Below, one piece after another: positions 43,059 to 52,321 of a DNA stretch of 64,000 nt. Location of the stretch: positions 21,258-85,257 of the forward strand of contig JAJBBH010000006.1 of NCBI GenBank assembly GCA_020532185.1, in the 5' to 3' direction. This DNA is from Candidatus Cloacimonadota bacterium (lineage in GTDB: Bacteria > Cloacimonadota > Cloacimonadia > Cloacimonadales > WRIO01). The notes below the pieces were generated by a model, which had not been told where the DNA came from, did not search any database, and was given only the letters and a program-made list of their open reading frames with translations. A program made the position numbers and the translations under genes. Numbering within the stretch: the first letter of the stretch is position 1; every line of letters begins with the position of its first letter.

Positions 43059-43841
43059 CTAACTATGCCAAAAATTTAATTGTTCTTTATTCTTTTCCAA
43101 AAAATCTATATAAGTCTTGTGCATTTGATAATCATTATAATCAACTTTTAACGGTGATATTGCCACAATTGCATTTTTAACAAGATAGCCATCAATATTT
43201 TCATTGTATTCTTCCCAAATTGGTGAATCTCCGCCTATCCAAAAAATATCTCTATTTCTATGGTCTTTATCTTGATGAACAATGTTTTGATAGCGTCTAA
43301 AGCCTGTTTTGCAAATACGAAGCCCTTTTATTTCTGATAATGGTAAGTTTGGCACATTTATATTGATTAATTGTCTATGACCTATTAAATCATATATTTG
43401 AAGATCAACAAGCTTGTCAATAATTGTTGATGCTGTTTCAAAGAATTGATCTTCATAACTTGTGATCGATATCGCTATTGCTTTAAAACCAAGACACATA
43501 GCCTCTACAGCTACTGCAACAGTTCCAGAGTATAAAACATCATCACCTATATTTTGTCCAGCATTAATTCCAGAAATTACCAAATCTATTTTTTTTTCAT
43601 GCAATAAATGCTCTAATGCAATTAAGACACTATCAACGGGAGAACCAGATACTGACCAGCTATTTTCATCATATTGCTTAACACGTAAGGCTTCTCTTAT
43701 AGTTATTGCGTGTGATTGAGCACTTTTTTCAGATGCAGGTGCTACAAGAAAGACTTTATGTCCTTTGCTTTTAAATGTGTTTACCAGAGTTATAATTCCA
43801 TTGCTATGGATGCCATCATCATTACAAATTAAAATATTCAT
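43059..43841 (-). CDS. surE: 5'-nucleotidase / exopolyphosphatase SurE
   Basis: A 260-residue metal-dependent phosphatase. The metal site NDDG (7-10) in the opening ILICNDDGIHSNG, SGSPVDSV, and VISGINAGQNIGDDVLYSGTVAVAVEAMCLG are all SurE signatures. It dephosphorylates nucleoside monophosphates and short polyphosphates and is linked with pcm in stress survival. It ends close to the pcm start, in the same transcript. Confidence 0.94.
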   Translation of the reverse strand: MNILICNDDGIHSNGIITLVNTFKSKGHKVFLVAPASEKSAQSHAITIREALRVKQYDENSWSVSGSPVDSVLIALEHLLHEKKIDLVISGINAGQNIGDDVLYSGTVAVAVEAMCLGFKAIAISITSYEDQFFETASTIIDKLVDLQIYDLIGHRQLININVPNLPLSEIKGLRICKTGFRRYQNIVHQDKDHRNRDIFWIGGDSPIWEEYNENIDGYLVKNAIVAISPLKVDYNDYQMHKTYIDFLEKNKEQLNFWHS

Positions 43842-43849
43842 TAAATCTC

Positions 43850-44536
43850 CTAAATATGTTTAAAAATCACTTCTACAAAGTTTTTTATATCCCTTATAGA
43901 ATTTATATAACTTATTTCGTCGTTATATATGGTATCGATAGTAACATAATCAATCTTACCAAGTTCTTTGCTTAGTTCTAAAATAACAGCTGTTTCATAT
44001 TGATAACGTTCTGCGGTAATTTCTATATTTCTAAGTCTTTCAAGACGGTATAATCTATATCCACATTGAGAATCATAAACCTTTTGACCAGACAATAAGC
44101 TCACAACTTTTGAGGTTATTGTATTTGACAAAACCCTCATAAAAGGCATTTTTGTCAGAGAAAAGTTTCGTTTACCAATGATTAAATCTGCCATTACATA
44201 ATTCTGCTTTCTAAAAAAACGTGGAATACTTTTGGGTGAATGTTGTAAATCGCTGTCTATTGTTAAGGCAAATTCATATTTGTTTGCTAAACCATAGGCA
44301 AAACCAGCTTTTAAAGCTGCTCCTTTGCCTTGATTTGTCTTAAATCGAATGCAGTGAATACCAATTGATTTGCATGTTTCATACGAATTATCGGTTGAAC
44401 CATCATCAATTGCAACTATTTGCATAATAGGAATATACTCACAAATCTCATTCACTAATTGCCACAAATAGCCTGCTGAATTATAAACAGGTAAGATTAC
44501 CAATGTATTATCTTTATTTGCTAAGCTCATTTTCAT
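43850..44536 (-). CDS. family 2 glycosyltransferase (DPM1-like)
   Basis: A 228-residue GT-A enzyme without membrane helices: LVILPVYNSAGYLWQLVNEI, VAIDDGSTDNS, TNQGKGAALKAGFAYGLA, the DxD-type SDLQHSPKSI and DSQCGYRLYRL. It matches dolichyl-/polyprenyl-phosphate sugar synthases, in the short form lacking the C-terminal anchor. It is the first gene of the minus-strand group ending with holB and borders the 612-base divergent region. Confidence 0.85.
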   Translation of the reverse strand: MKMSLANKDNTLVILPVYNSAGYLWQLVNEICEYIPIMQIVAIDDGSTDNSYETCKSIGIHCIRFKTNQGKGAALKAGFAYGLANKYEFALTIDSDLQHSPKSIPRFFRKQNYVMADLIIGKRNFSLTKMPFMRVLSNTITSKVVSLLSGQKVYDSQCGYRLYRLERLRNIEITAERYQYETAVILELSKELGKIDYVTIDTIYNDEISYINSIRDIKNFVEVIFKHI

Positions 44537-45148
44537 CCTTACTATAATAATATATTCTAATACATGATCTGATATTATGATTTTTTGTCAAGCGATTTAT
44601 ATTGTTTTATTACTCTTTTGCGATATTAATAACTTTTGAAATGTTTGTGTACTGTAAATCATTATTGCCAGATTCTTTTACAAGTAAACATGTTGTCATA
44701 AACTAAAATAACTTGCTAAAAATAAACAATAAACATAAAAAACAAGCAATTTTTATCGATTTATTTCTCCGAGCATCCCGTTACCATCCCGTTACCATCC
44801 CGTTACTTTCCCGTTACTTTCCCATAGTTTTTAAGAGATATCTATCGGAATTTAACGAGTAAGAAGTAACAATGCTTTTTTCTAATATTAGCTCTCATGA
44901 AGAGTAATAATTCTTACTTTTTGGACTTGCTTTTAAAAAAGTGACTATACAAAAAATAATTATATATGCTCTTTAAAAACAGTTGATTTGCTTTAATAAA
45001 GCCAGAAAGGAATTAAAATTTTGTATGCATTATGCTTAAGTTCATATCTTAATTAGCTTATTGAACTAAAACAAGCAATCTATGCGTATCATTGCTTAAT
45101 AATTAATTCTTACACTTCTGCATTGACAATAATCATTGCAAAAATTTA
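44537..45148. other. 612-base divergent intergenic region
   Basis: The genes on either side are transcribed outward. The region contains the 11-bp tandem repeat at 44774-44817, a GTAAGAA/TTCTTAC inverted pair (44859-44865, 44911-44917) followed by TTTTT, and near its right end a TTGACA. I see no coding frame with a plausible start and length, no tRNA and no IS end. An ACAAGCAAT word occurs twice (near 44745 and 45071). Confidence 0.6.
44771..44817. repeat. 11-bp tandem repeat CATCCCGTTAC, copy B (four units)
   Basis: Three exact units of CATCCCGTTAC (44774-44784, 44785-44795, 44796-44806) are followed by the variant TTTCCCGTTAC (44807-44817) and the partial TTTCCC. The first 29 bases, including the leading GAGC, are identical to 15747-15775. 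On the minus strand both copies continue past GCTC into a similar purine-rich GAGAA. Confidence 0.85.
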
Positions 45149-45150
45149 AT
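45123..45150 (+). promoter_or_regulatory. possible promoter of the HAD gene
   Basis: TTGACA (45123-45128) and TTTAAT (45145-45150) are 16 bases apart. A start site some 7 bases downstream would fall at about 45157, almost on the second in-frame ATG (45158), which would make the transcript leaderless. No Shine-Dalgarno precedes either ATG. Confidence 0.4.
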
Positions 45151-45910
45151 GGCTTATATGAATAAAAATATTATTGCAATTGATTTACATGGTACGCTTT
45201 TAAATAAGCATTGGCAGCTCCCAAAAGCCCAACAAGAAGCTTTTTATAAATCTTATAAAAGGCTAAAGGATACTTTTGACTTTTATATTTGTACTGGTAA
45301 CGATTATTCTTTTTTGACACGTTATCTGCCAAATAAATTTTTAACATTTTTCAAAGGCTTTATACTTGAGACTGGTGCTTTGTATTGGGAAAAAGGTGAA
45401 GAAACTATATTAATTGATGTTGATATGATTGAAAAAATTAAGTGTCTTGAAGATGATCTAAAGATGGCTGATTTTCGATTCATACATTACTTTGCAACTC
45501 GAAAAGCAACTATCAGCATGTTTACACACACAGAACAAACAGGTTCAGCACCTGATATGTATGTGGCAACTATTAAAGACTTTATGTTGTCCCATCCATT
45601 AAATATGTTTTTTAATATTACATGGTCAAATGTGGCGATTGATATTATACCGAAAGGCATTAATAAATATACAGGTATCAAAAACGTAGCCAATAATGTC
45701 AAAATTATCAGTTTGCTTGACTCAATGAATGACTATGATTTGGCAATTAACTCAGATGTATGTTTTTTACCAGCAAATAGCTCAAAAAAACTATTAGATA
45801 GTATTAAATATAGCTCTATTGATAAGTATAATAAAGATTTTATAAATGCAATTTATCTTTGTAAAAACGATTATAGCGAAGGTGTGATTGAAGCACTAAA
45901 CAAGTTATAA
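45149..45910 (+). CDS. HAD-superfamily hydrolase
   Basis: A 253-residue Cof-like HAD protein. Motif I reads IDLHGTLL: the first Asp is kept but the second Asp of DxDGT, usually the general acid, is His. Motif II is CTGND (the Thr), and motif IV is LDSMNDYDLA, close to GDGxNDxxM. The His may reduce phosphatase activity or move it toward phosphoglycerate or sugar phosphates; it cannot be settled here. ATG 45149 is used for the coordinates; ATG 45158 (MNKNIIAIDLHG) is an equally good start. Confidence 0.75.
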   Translation: MAYMNKNIIAIDLHGTLLNKHWQLPKAQQEAFYKSYKRLKDTFDFYICTGNDYSFLTRYLPNKFLTFFKGFILETGALYWEKGEETILIDVDMIEKIKCLEDDLKMADFRFIHYFATRKATISMFTHTEQTGSAPDMYVATIKDFMLSHPLNMFFNITWSNVAIDIIPKGINKYTGIKNVANNVKIISLLDSMNDYDLAINSDVCFLPANSSKKLLDSIKYSSIDKYNKDFINAIYLCKNDYSEGVIEALNKL

Positions 45911-45930
45911 TAATTAAATAGGAGATTTTT

Positions 45931-47961
45931 ATGAAAAAGCCAGAACTACTCTTGCCAGCAGGAAATATTGATATGGCTATGTGTGCTTTTGAAGGCGGTG
46001 CAGATGCCGTTTATGCCGGTATGCAGCAGTTTAATGCAAGACAAAGAGCAAAAAACTTTTCAAAGAATGAAATGGCTTCTTTGATAGAATATGCTCATCA
46101 AAACAATAAAAAAGTTTATTTTACTCTGAATACTTTATTAAAGAATAAAGAAACATATGAATTGGTTGATCTACTTGAAGAACTTAATATTATGAGACCT
46201 GATGCTATAATAATTCAAGATTGGGGCGTTTATTATCTTATATCTAAGTATTTTAAACAAAATAAAATACATGCAAGTACACAAATGGGAGTTCATAATA
46301 GTATTGGTAATGAAGACGCCAAAAACAGAGGCTTTGAAAGGGTTGTATTAGCACGAGAACTGACATTTCACGAGCTTGAAGAAGTAGCTAAGAAAAAAAC
46401 AACTCAATTGGAACTCTTTATTCATGGCTCATTATGCTATTCAATGTCTGGACATTGCTTGTTTAGTAGTTATTTGGGCGGTATGAGTGCAAACCGTGGG
46501 CTTTGTAAACAACCATGTCGCAGGCTTTTTGCTGTCAGTAAAGAGCAACATTATTTATTTAGTTTAAAAGACTTACAATTGATTGATTATATTCCTGAGA
46601 TTATTGATTTGGGAATTGAAAGCCTCAAAATAGAGGGTAGGATGAAATCAGCTGATTATGTTTATAATACTGCACGTGCTTATAGAATGGCTATAGATGA
46701 TAATAACCGTATAGAAGAAGCAAAAAATATATTAAATCGTGATTTAGCACGTGATAAGACAGCATACTTTATGGGTTCAGATATTCACGATATATTTTCC
46801 TCGCCGACCGTAGGTGGCTACTTGGGTAAAGTGGATAATTTTAATGCCTCCACAAATTCAGATACAAAAATCAGTTTTACAACTGATTTGGATCTGCATG
46901 ATTATGCTAAAATTCGCATAATAAGTGATAAAAATATAGATTCAGATTTGATAGAAATCAAGAAAATTACAAATAAAGATGAACAGCCTATTGATGAAGC
47001 AAAGGCAGGAGAAATGATTAACATCTATTTTAACACAAAAAATGATACACATAGGATAGGTATTGACGATGAAATATATTTGGTGTCTGATTTTAAACAA
47101 AACATATGCAAATCTCTACCAATAAAAAAATATAACCTAACTCACCATAACGCAATAAAAAACAAATTAAAAAAAGAAAAAGATAGTATTGTTTCCAAAA
47201 GCACAAATGATGAGCATTTTATGCGTATAGATAATCCACACTGGCTCGATATTGTACAAAAGACTGATTTTACTTATCTAATTCTTGCTTTTACTCGAAG
47301 AATGTGGCAAGATTTAGATGACTTTACAGAAAAATGCGATATGTTTAAAGAGCATATTGTCATCGAATTGCCTTTATTTATGGCTGAAGAGAGCATTGAG
47401 CATTGGGCAAATTTAATCAAAGAATATTATCAAAAAGGTTTTAGATACTTTTCGATAAGCCAAATAAATCAACTTCTCTTACTTAAAGGCTATAAAGATA
47501 TAAAGATTATAGCGAATGAAAACATATATGCTTTGAATGATTATAGTATTAAGTTTTTGTATGAAAATAATGTAAATAGGTTTATTTATCCTTTTGAAAA
47601 TGATTTTGACAACCTCTTTACAGGCATGGATCGTAGCGGAATTATCCCTCTTTTCTTCTATCCAAAACTCTTCTTTTCACGAATGCCTGTTAACCTAAAA
47701 CAGAACACAGTTTTTTCCGACATTAAATACGAGTATAGTAAATATGTAAAAGACGGAATTACTAATATAGTCTCAAAAAACCCTGTTTCAATTTATCATT
47801 ATTATGACAAAGTGTATAAAAAAGGGTTTAAACGCTTTTTGACAGACTTGTCGCTTTGCATGCCAACACGTGTACTTTACAATCAAATAATTAATGGATA
47901 TTATAATGCAGATAAAATGCCTAATAGTACCGCATTTAACTTTAAAAAAGGTTTATGGTAA
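45931..47961 (+). CDS. peptidase-U32-family protein, RlhA/TrhP-type RNA hydroxylation
   Basis: A 676-residue U32 protein. PELLLPAGNIDMAMCAFEGGADAVYAG opens the TIM-barrel half, and HGSLCYSMSGHCLFSSYLGGMSANRGLCKQPCRR carries the four conserved cysteines thought to hold an Fe-S cluster. ESLKIEGRMKSADYV follows. The length and extra C-terminal part fit the RlhA-like branch involved in 23S rRNA or tRNA hydroxylation with prephenate; peptidase activity is doubtful in this branch. It is followed after 4 bases by tex. Confidence 0.78.
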   Translation: MKKPELLLPAGNIDMAMCAFEGGADAVYAGMQQFNARQRAKNFSKNEMASLIEYAHQNNKKVYFTLNTLLKNKETYELVDLLEELNIMRPDAIIIQDWGVYYLISKYFKQNKIHASTQMGVHNSIGNEDAKNRGFERVVLARELTFHELEEVAKKKTTQLELFIHGSLCYSMSGHCLFSSYLGGMSANRGLCKQPCRRLFAVSKEQHYLFSLKDLQLIDYIPEIIDLGIESLKIEGRMKSADYVYNTARAYRMAIDDNNRIEEAKNILNRDLARDKTAYFMGSDIHDIFSSPTVGGYLGKVDNFNASTNSDTKISFTTDLDLHDYAKIRIISDKNIDSDLIEIKKITNKDEQPIDEAKAGEMINIYFNTKNDTHRIGIDDEIYLVSDFKQNICKSLPIKKYNLTHHNAIKNKLKKEKDSIVSKSTNDEHFMRIDNPHWLDIVQKTDFTYLILAFTRRMWQDLDDFTEKCDMFKEHIVIELPLFMAEESIEHWANLIKEYYQKGFRYFSISQINQLLLLKGYKDIKIIANENIYALNDYSIKFLYENNVNRFIYPFENDFDNLFTGMDRSGIIPLFFYPKLFFSRMPVNLKQNTVFSDIKYEYSKYVKDGITNIVSKNPVSIYHYYDKVYKKGFKRFLTDLSLCMPTRVLYNQIINGYYNADKMPNSTAFNFKKGLW

Positions 47962-47965
47962 ATAA

Positions 47966-50140
47966 ATGAATTGGATAACAAAACTCTCAGAAACACTAAA
48001 GATAAAACCATGGCAGGTAGATAAAACAATCGAGCTGATTATTGACGACAAGACAATTCCGTTTATTGCACGATATCGAAAAGAGCAGACAGGCGAGCTG
48101 GATGAGATAAAAATTCGTGAAATATTTGATGAATATCATGTTCAAGAAAAGCTTTCAGAGAGAAAAAAAGAAGTATTACAAAGCCTTGAAAATCAAAAAG
48201 TTTTGAGCGATGAGCTAAAAAAAGCTGTTGAGTTATCTGAGTCTCTAAAAGATTTAGAGGAAGTCTATTTACCATATAAGAAAAAACAAAAAACACGAGC
48301 TGATCTTGCGATAGAAAAGGGCTTAAAGCCCCTTGCTGAATGGCTTTGGGATGCTAAATCTGTCGATGATGAATATGTAATGAGATTTAAAAGTGAAGAA
48401 CATTCTTTGCTCAATAAAGAAGATATTCTCAATACAGCTATTGATATTCTTGCAGAGGAAATCTCATATAATACCCAAATAAGGGATTTTGTCAGAGACA
48501 ATATATTTAGAAATGGCATAATAGAGACTAATAAAAACGACAAAATTGAAGATGAAAAAGAAGTCTATAAAAGTTATTATGATAATTCATTCAGGATATA
48601 TTCTATTCCAGAATGGCGTGTTTTAGCAATCAATAGGGCAGAAAAAGAAAAAATAATCAAAGTAAAAATACAAATAGATTGGTCAAGATTTAATTTATAT
48701 CTCACAAGAAAAACGGGTGAAGAAAATATGGAGGGTCTTGTACTTATGTTGATGAAATTAGCCAAAATAAGAAGTACACATCCATATATTCAACTATTCC
48801 AAACAATGACAAAAGACAGCTTGAAGAGATTGATATTGCCTGCTATTGAGCGTGAGGTACGTACTGATTTGACAGAAAAAGCAGAGAATAGGTCAGTATC
48901 AATTTTTCAAAATAACCTCAGACATTTATTACTAACACCACCTCTCAAAAAAACAAGAATATTGGCAATAGACCCAGGATATAGAACTGGTTGTAAAGTA
49001 GCAATAATCGACGAAAATGGAGTGTATCATGATAATGCAAATATATATCCTACACCGCCATTTAAAAAGATAATCGAAGCAGAAAAGATACTGGATAGAC
49101 TTATTAAAATATACGAGATAAAACTGATAGCAATAGGTAATGGCACAGCATCGCGAGAAACCGAGAGCTTTGTGAGTGAATTTTTAAAAAAATACCCAGA
49201 AATGAAGTATATCATTGTTTCAGAGGCAGGTGCATCTGTTTATTCAGCGTCAACTGCAGGTATAGAAGAATTTCCTGAGCTTGACGTAACTGTACGTGGT
49301 GCTATATCTATTGGCAGGCGTGTTCAAGACATGTTAAATGAGCTTGTAAAAATTCCGCCTGAATCAATTGGTGTTGGTATGTATCAGCATGATATATCAA
49401 CAAATGTTTTAAAGCAAAAACTATCTTTGGAAACAGAATCTGTAGTCAATTTATTGGGAGTCGATATCAATACCGCTTCTGAGTATTTGTTGCAATATAT
49501 ATCAGGATTAAATAAGAAAACAGCAAAAAATATAGTTGAGTATCGTCAAAAAAATGGACTTTTTAAAAAGCGCTCTGAATTAAGAAAAGTAAAAGGTATT
49601 GGAGATAAAACTTATGAGCTTGCAGCAGGTTTTTGTCGTGTGCCAGAATCAAATAACCCATTAGATAATACCACAATACATCCAGAATCTTATCAGCAGG
49701 CAGAGAATATTATAAAATATGTAGGCTTTACGTTGTCAAATATAAATAATAACAGAAAAGACTTACTGGAAGCACTTAATAAGCAGTTCTATAAGACAAT
49801 AGCACAAAACCTGTTGATATCTGATGTTTTGGTCAAAGACATAATATCCGCTTTGTCAAATGTGAATATTGACCCACGAGATGAGTTCCCCCAGATAAAG
49901 CTAAAGAGTGAAGTTAATTCTTTTGAATCCCTATTAATTGGCACACAACTCGAAGGTATTGTGAGAAATATTACAGACTTTGGTATTTTTATTGATATTG
50001 GCGTTGGCTATGATGGGTTAGCCTATCGCTCTACATTTACTGATTATCAAACAACTAATTATTATCCTGGACAAATAGTTAAAGTTGAAATAATTAGTTT
50101 AGATGAAAAGAATAAAAAGAGTGGATTAAAACTATTATAA
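47966..50140 (+). CDS. tex: Tex family transcription accessory protein
   Basis: A 724-residue RNA-binding protein similar to Tex/Spt6. The N-terminal helical part includes TIPFIARYRKEQTGELDE and LEEVYLPYKKKQKTRA. A YqgF-like RNase H fold starts at ILAIDPGYRTGCKVAIID, helix-hairpin-helix repeats include TASEYLLQYISGLNKKTAKNIVEYRQKNG, and the C-terminal S1 domain is LEGIVRNITDFGIFIDIGVGYDGL. All domains are present and length is slightly short of the 770 typical. It probably supports RNA polymerase or ribosome work. Confidence 0.95.
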   Translation: MNWITKLSETLKIKPWQVDKTIELIIDDKTIPFIARYRKEQTGELDEIKIREIFDEYHVQEKLSERKKEVLQSLENQKVLSDELKKAVELSESLKDLEEVYLPYKKKQKTRADLAIEKGLKPLAEWLWDAKSVDDEYVMRFKSEEHSLLNKEDILNTAIDILAEEISYNTQIRDFVRDNIFRNGIIETNKNDKIEDEKEVYKSYYDNSFRIYSIPEWRVLAINRAEKEKIIKVKIQIDWSRFNLYLTRKTGEENMEGLVLMLMKLAKIRSTHPYIQLFQTMTKDSLKRLILPAIEREVRTDLTEKAENRSVSIFQNNLRHLLLTPPLKKTRILAIDPGYRTGCKVAIIDENGVYHDNANIYPTPPFKKIIEAEKILDRLIKIYEIKLIAIGNGTASRETESFVSEFLKKYPEMKYIIVSEAGASVYSASTAGIEEFPELDVTVRGAISIGRRVQDMLNELVKIPPESIGVGMYQHDISTNVLKQKLSLETESVVNLLGVDINTASEYLLQYISGLNKKTAKNIVEYRQKNGLFKKRSELRKVKGIGDKTYELAAGFCRVPESNNPLDNTTIHPESYQQAENIIKYVGFTLSNINNNRKDLLEALNKQFYKTIAQNLLISDVLVKDIISALSNVNIDPRDEFPQIKLKSEVNSFESLLIGTQLEGIVRNITDFGIFIDIGVGYDGLAYRSTFTDYQTTNYYPGQIVKVEIISLDEKNKKSGLKLL

Positions 50141-50150
50141 AGGAGGCAAT

Positions 50151-51242
50151 ATGTCAAAAGTATACTTTTTAACCTCACGTGTTCACAACAGATTAAGCTT
50201 GATCAATAGATATACCAACTTTTTAAAAGACTTGGATCTGCCATTCTTGGCAAAAGATAAGCAAATACTGATAAAAACGCATTTTGGTGAAGATGGAAAC
50301 ACCGCTTATATAAACCCACAATATATTAGAAAAACTGTTGATTGGATCAAAAGTAAGAATGCATTGCCTTATATTGGTGATTCAAGTACACTTTACAAAG
50401 GAAGACGTAACAAAGCAATAAGTCATCTTGAGTTAGCGTTGGAACATGGCTTTTCTTATGCTTCAGTAAATGCACCATTAGTGATTTTAGATGGTATAAA
50501 AAGTGACTATTATAAGACTTATGATTTGAATGGAAAGCATTTTAAAGATGTACAAATAGTTGGAGCTTTAGGTGCAACAGATGGTGCTGTGATTATGTCT
50601 CATGTAAAAGGGCACGGTCTCACAGGTATGGGTGCTGCAATAAAGAATTTAGCTATGGGCTTGGCAAATAGAACACAAAAACAGCGTATGCATGGAGATA
50701 TAAAGCCTCTCTTCGAAAAAAGTAAATGCATAGCATGTCATGAATGTATTCGTGTTTGCCCTGTCAATGCTGTATCTGGAAAAAGTAGTGATATTATTAT
50801 TGATTTAGATATTTGTATTGGCTGTGCAGAGTGTATTACTCATTGTCCTACTCAAGCTATGAAACTTTTGTGGAATGAAACCCCCTCTATTTTATCAGAA
50901 AAAATGGCTGAAACTGCATTAGCAGCAGTTAATATCCTCGATAGAAAGCTAATTTATATGAATTTCATGCTAAATATAACACCAAACTGCGATTGCGATG
51001 GAGCCGTTGATAACTCTATAGTTAATGATATTGGGCTTTTGATTAGCGAAGATCCAATAGCAATTGACAAAGCATCTTTGGATATGGTAAATAAACAAGT
51101 ACCATTAAGCAATTCATCAATTTCTGGCTGTTCAGGTGAAGTATTCAAAAATGTTCACCCCAAAGTTGATGCTCTCAGGCAATTATCATATGGTGCAGAA
51201 ATTGGACTTGGTTCAATGGAATATGAATTGATCGAAGTATAA
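50151..51242 (+). CDS. DUF362 family protein with two [4Fe-4S] clusters
   Basis: A 363-residue protein. DUF362 features include KTHFGEDGNTAYI, ATDGAVIMSHVKGHGLTGMGAAIKNLAMG and DPIAIDKASLD. Two ferredoxin motifs of the CxxCxxCxxxC type (C193/196/199/203 and C222/225/228/232) are inserted before the C-terminal part. Such proteins are common in anaerobes and likely handle electrons; no partner enzyme is encoded next to it. An AAGGAGG site precedes the ATG. Confidence 0.9.
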   Translation: MSKVYFLTSRVHNRLSLINRYTNFLKDLDLPFLAKDKQILIKTHFGEDGNTAYINPQYIRKTVDWIKSKNALPYIGDSSTLYKGRRNKAISHLELALEHGFSYASVNAPLVILDGIKSDYYKTYDLNGKHFKDVQIVGALGATDGAVIMSHVKGHGLTGMGAAIKNLAMGLANRTQKQRMHGDIKPLFEKSKCIACHECIRVCPVNAVSGKSSDIIIDLDICIGCAECITHCPTQAMKLLWNETPSILSEKMAETALAAVNILDRKLIYMNFMLNITPNCDCDGAVDNSIVNDIGLLISEDPIAIDKASLDMVNKQVPLSNSSISGCSGEVFKNVHPKVDALRQLSYGAEIGLGSMEYELIEV

Positions 51243-51244
51243 CA

Positions 51245-52318
51245 ATGCTAATAAAATACGCTTCTGACAACCCTTTATCACTCAAAGATCTTGTACCAAG
51301 TAAGATACTTATTGTCCAGACAGCTTTTATTGGTGATGTTGTCTTAATCACTCCTTTGATTAGAGAGAGTGCTAAATTATTTCCACATGCTTTGATTGAT
51401 GTGATGATAATACCAAGCACAGCACCATTATTAGCCAATAACCCATATATAAATGAATTAATAGTGTATGATAAAAGAGTAAAAGGTGAGTTTATAAAAA
51501 TAGTTAAAATATTGAGACAGAACAATTATGATATTGCAATTACGCCACATAGCTCAACTCGTACCGCTATCCTCCTTTTGTTTGCACGCATTAAGATTAG
51601 AATTGGCTATAACCGTTGGTTTGCAAGACATTTTTTGACACATAGAAAATGTCATGCAATGAAATTAAATCATATACCGCATAAAATTGAAAAGCTGCTT
51701 AATTTATTATCATTATTTACAAACAAAAGACTAAATATGCAGACTGAGCTCTATCCAAGTACAAATGATTTTGATTATGCTGACAAGCAATTAGCAAATA
51801 ATACCCAAAAAAGAAAGATTATACTTATTGCACCTGGCTCTGTTTGGGACACAAAGAGGTGGGATGATAGTCACTTTGTAACTCTTATAGACAGCTTATT
51901 AGAAAATGACTTTTTTATTATACTTAGCGGCAGCCCAAGCGAACAAATGCTGTGCGATTCTATTGTGAATAGATTAGAAAAAAAAGAAGATGGAAATATT
52001 ATTAATATTAGCGGTAAAACTACTTTACTGGAAACAGCAGCTTTGATGAAGTCTTGTGACTTAGTTATATGCAATGATAGTGGAACTTTACATATGGCTA
52101 ATGCTATGCAAGTTAAAGTGTTTGCTTTTTTTGGTCCTACAGTACAGAGATTTGGTTACTATCCATTTAGAGAAGGGGATTTTGTGTTTGAAATCGATTT
52201 AACATGTCGCCCTTGTGGTGGGCATGGAGGCAAATCTTGCCCTTTGAAACATCATAATTGCATGAAAAATATTGAACCAAATGTTGTTTTGCAGAAAGTA
52301 TTAGAGAGTTTTTCATAA
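51245..52318 (+). CDS. glycosyltransferase family 9, LPS heptosyltransferase II-like
   Basis: A 357-residue GT9 enzyme. It has KILIVQTAFIGDVVLITPLIRESAKLFP (with an 18-residue N-terminal extension), TPHSSTRTAILLLFARIKIRIGYN, LIAPGSVWDTKRW, SGSPSE, CNDSGTLHMANAM and FFGPTVQRFGYYPF. CRPCGGHGGKSCPLKHHNCM is the Cys-rich ending common in heptosyltransferase II. With gmhA at 15881 it supports a heptose-containing LPS core. It starts 2 bases after the DUF362 stop. Confidence 0.87.
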   Translation: MLIKYASDNPLSLKDLVPSKILIVQTAFIGDVVLITPLIRESAKLFPHALIDVMIIPSTAPLLANNPYINELIVYDKRVKGEFIKIVKILRQNNYDIAITPHSSTRTAILLLFARIKIRIGYNRWFARHFLTHRKCHAMKLNHIPHKIEKLLNLLSLFTNKRLNMQTELYPSTNDFDYADKQLANNTQKRKIILIAPGSVWDTKRWDDSHFVTLIDSLLENDFFIILSGSPSEQMLCDSIVNRLEKKEDGNIINISGKTTLLETAALMKSCDLVICNDSGTLHMANAMQVKVFAFFGPTVQRFGYYPFREGDFVFEIDLTCRPCGGHGGKSCPLKHHNCMKNIEPNVVLQKVLESFS

Positions 52319-52321
52319 GCT

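Noticed and set aside
44774..44817. 11-bp tandem repeat as a CRISPR array or iteron origin
   Set aside because: There are no spacers between units and no cas genes, and no replication initiator gene or DnaA-box cluster is in view. It is listed only as a repeat.
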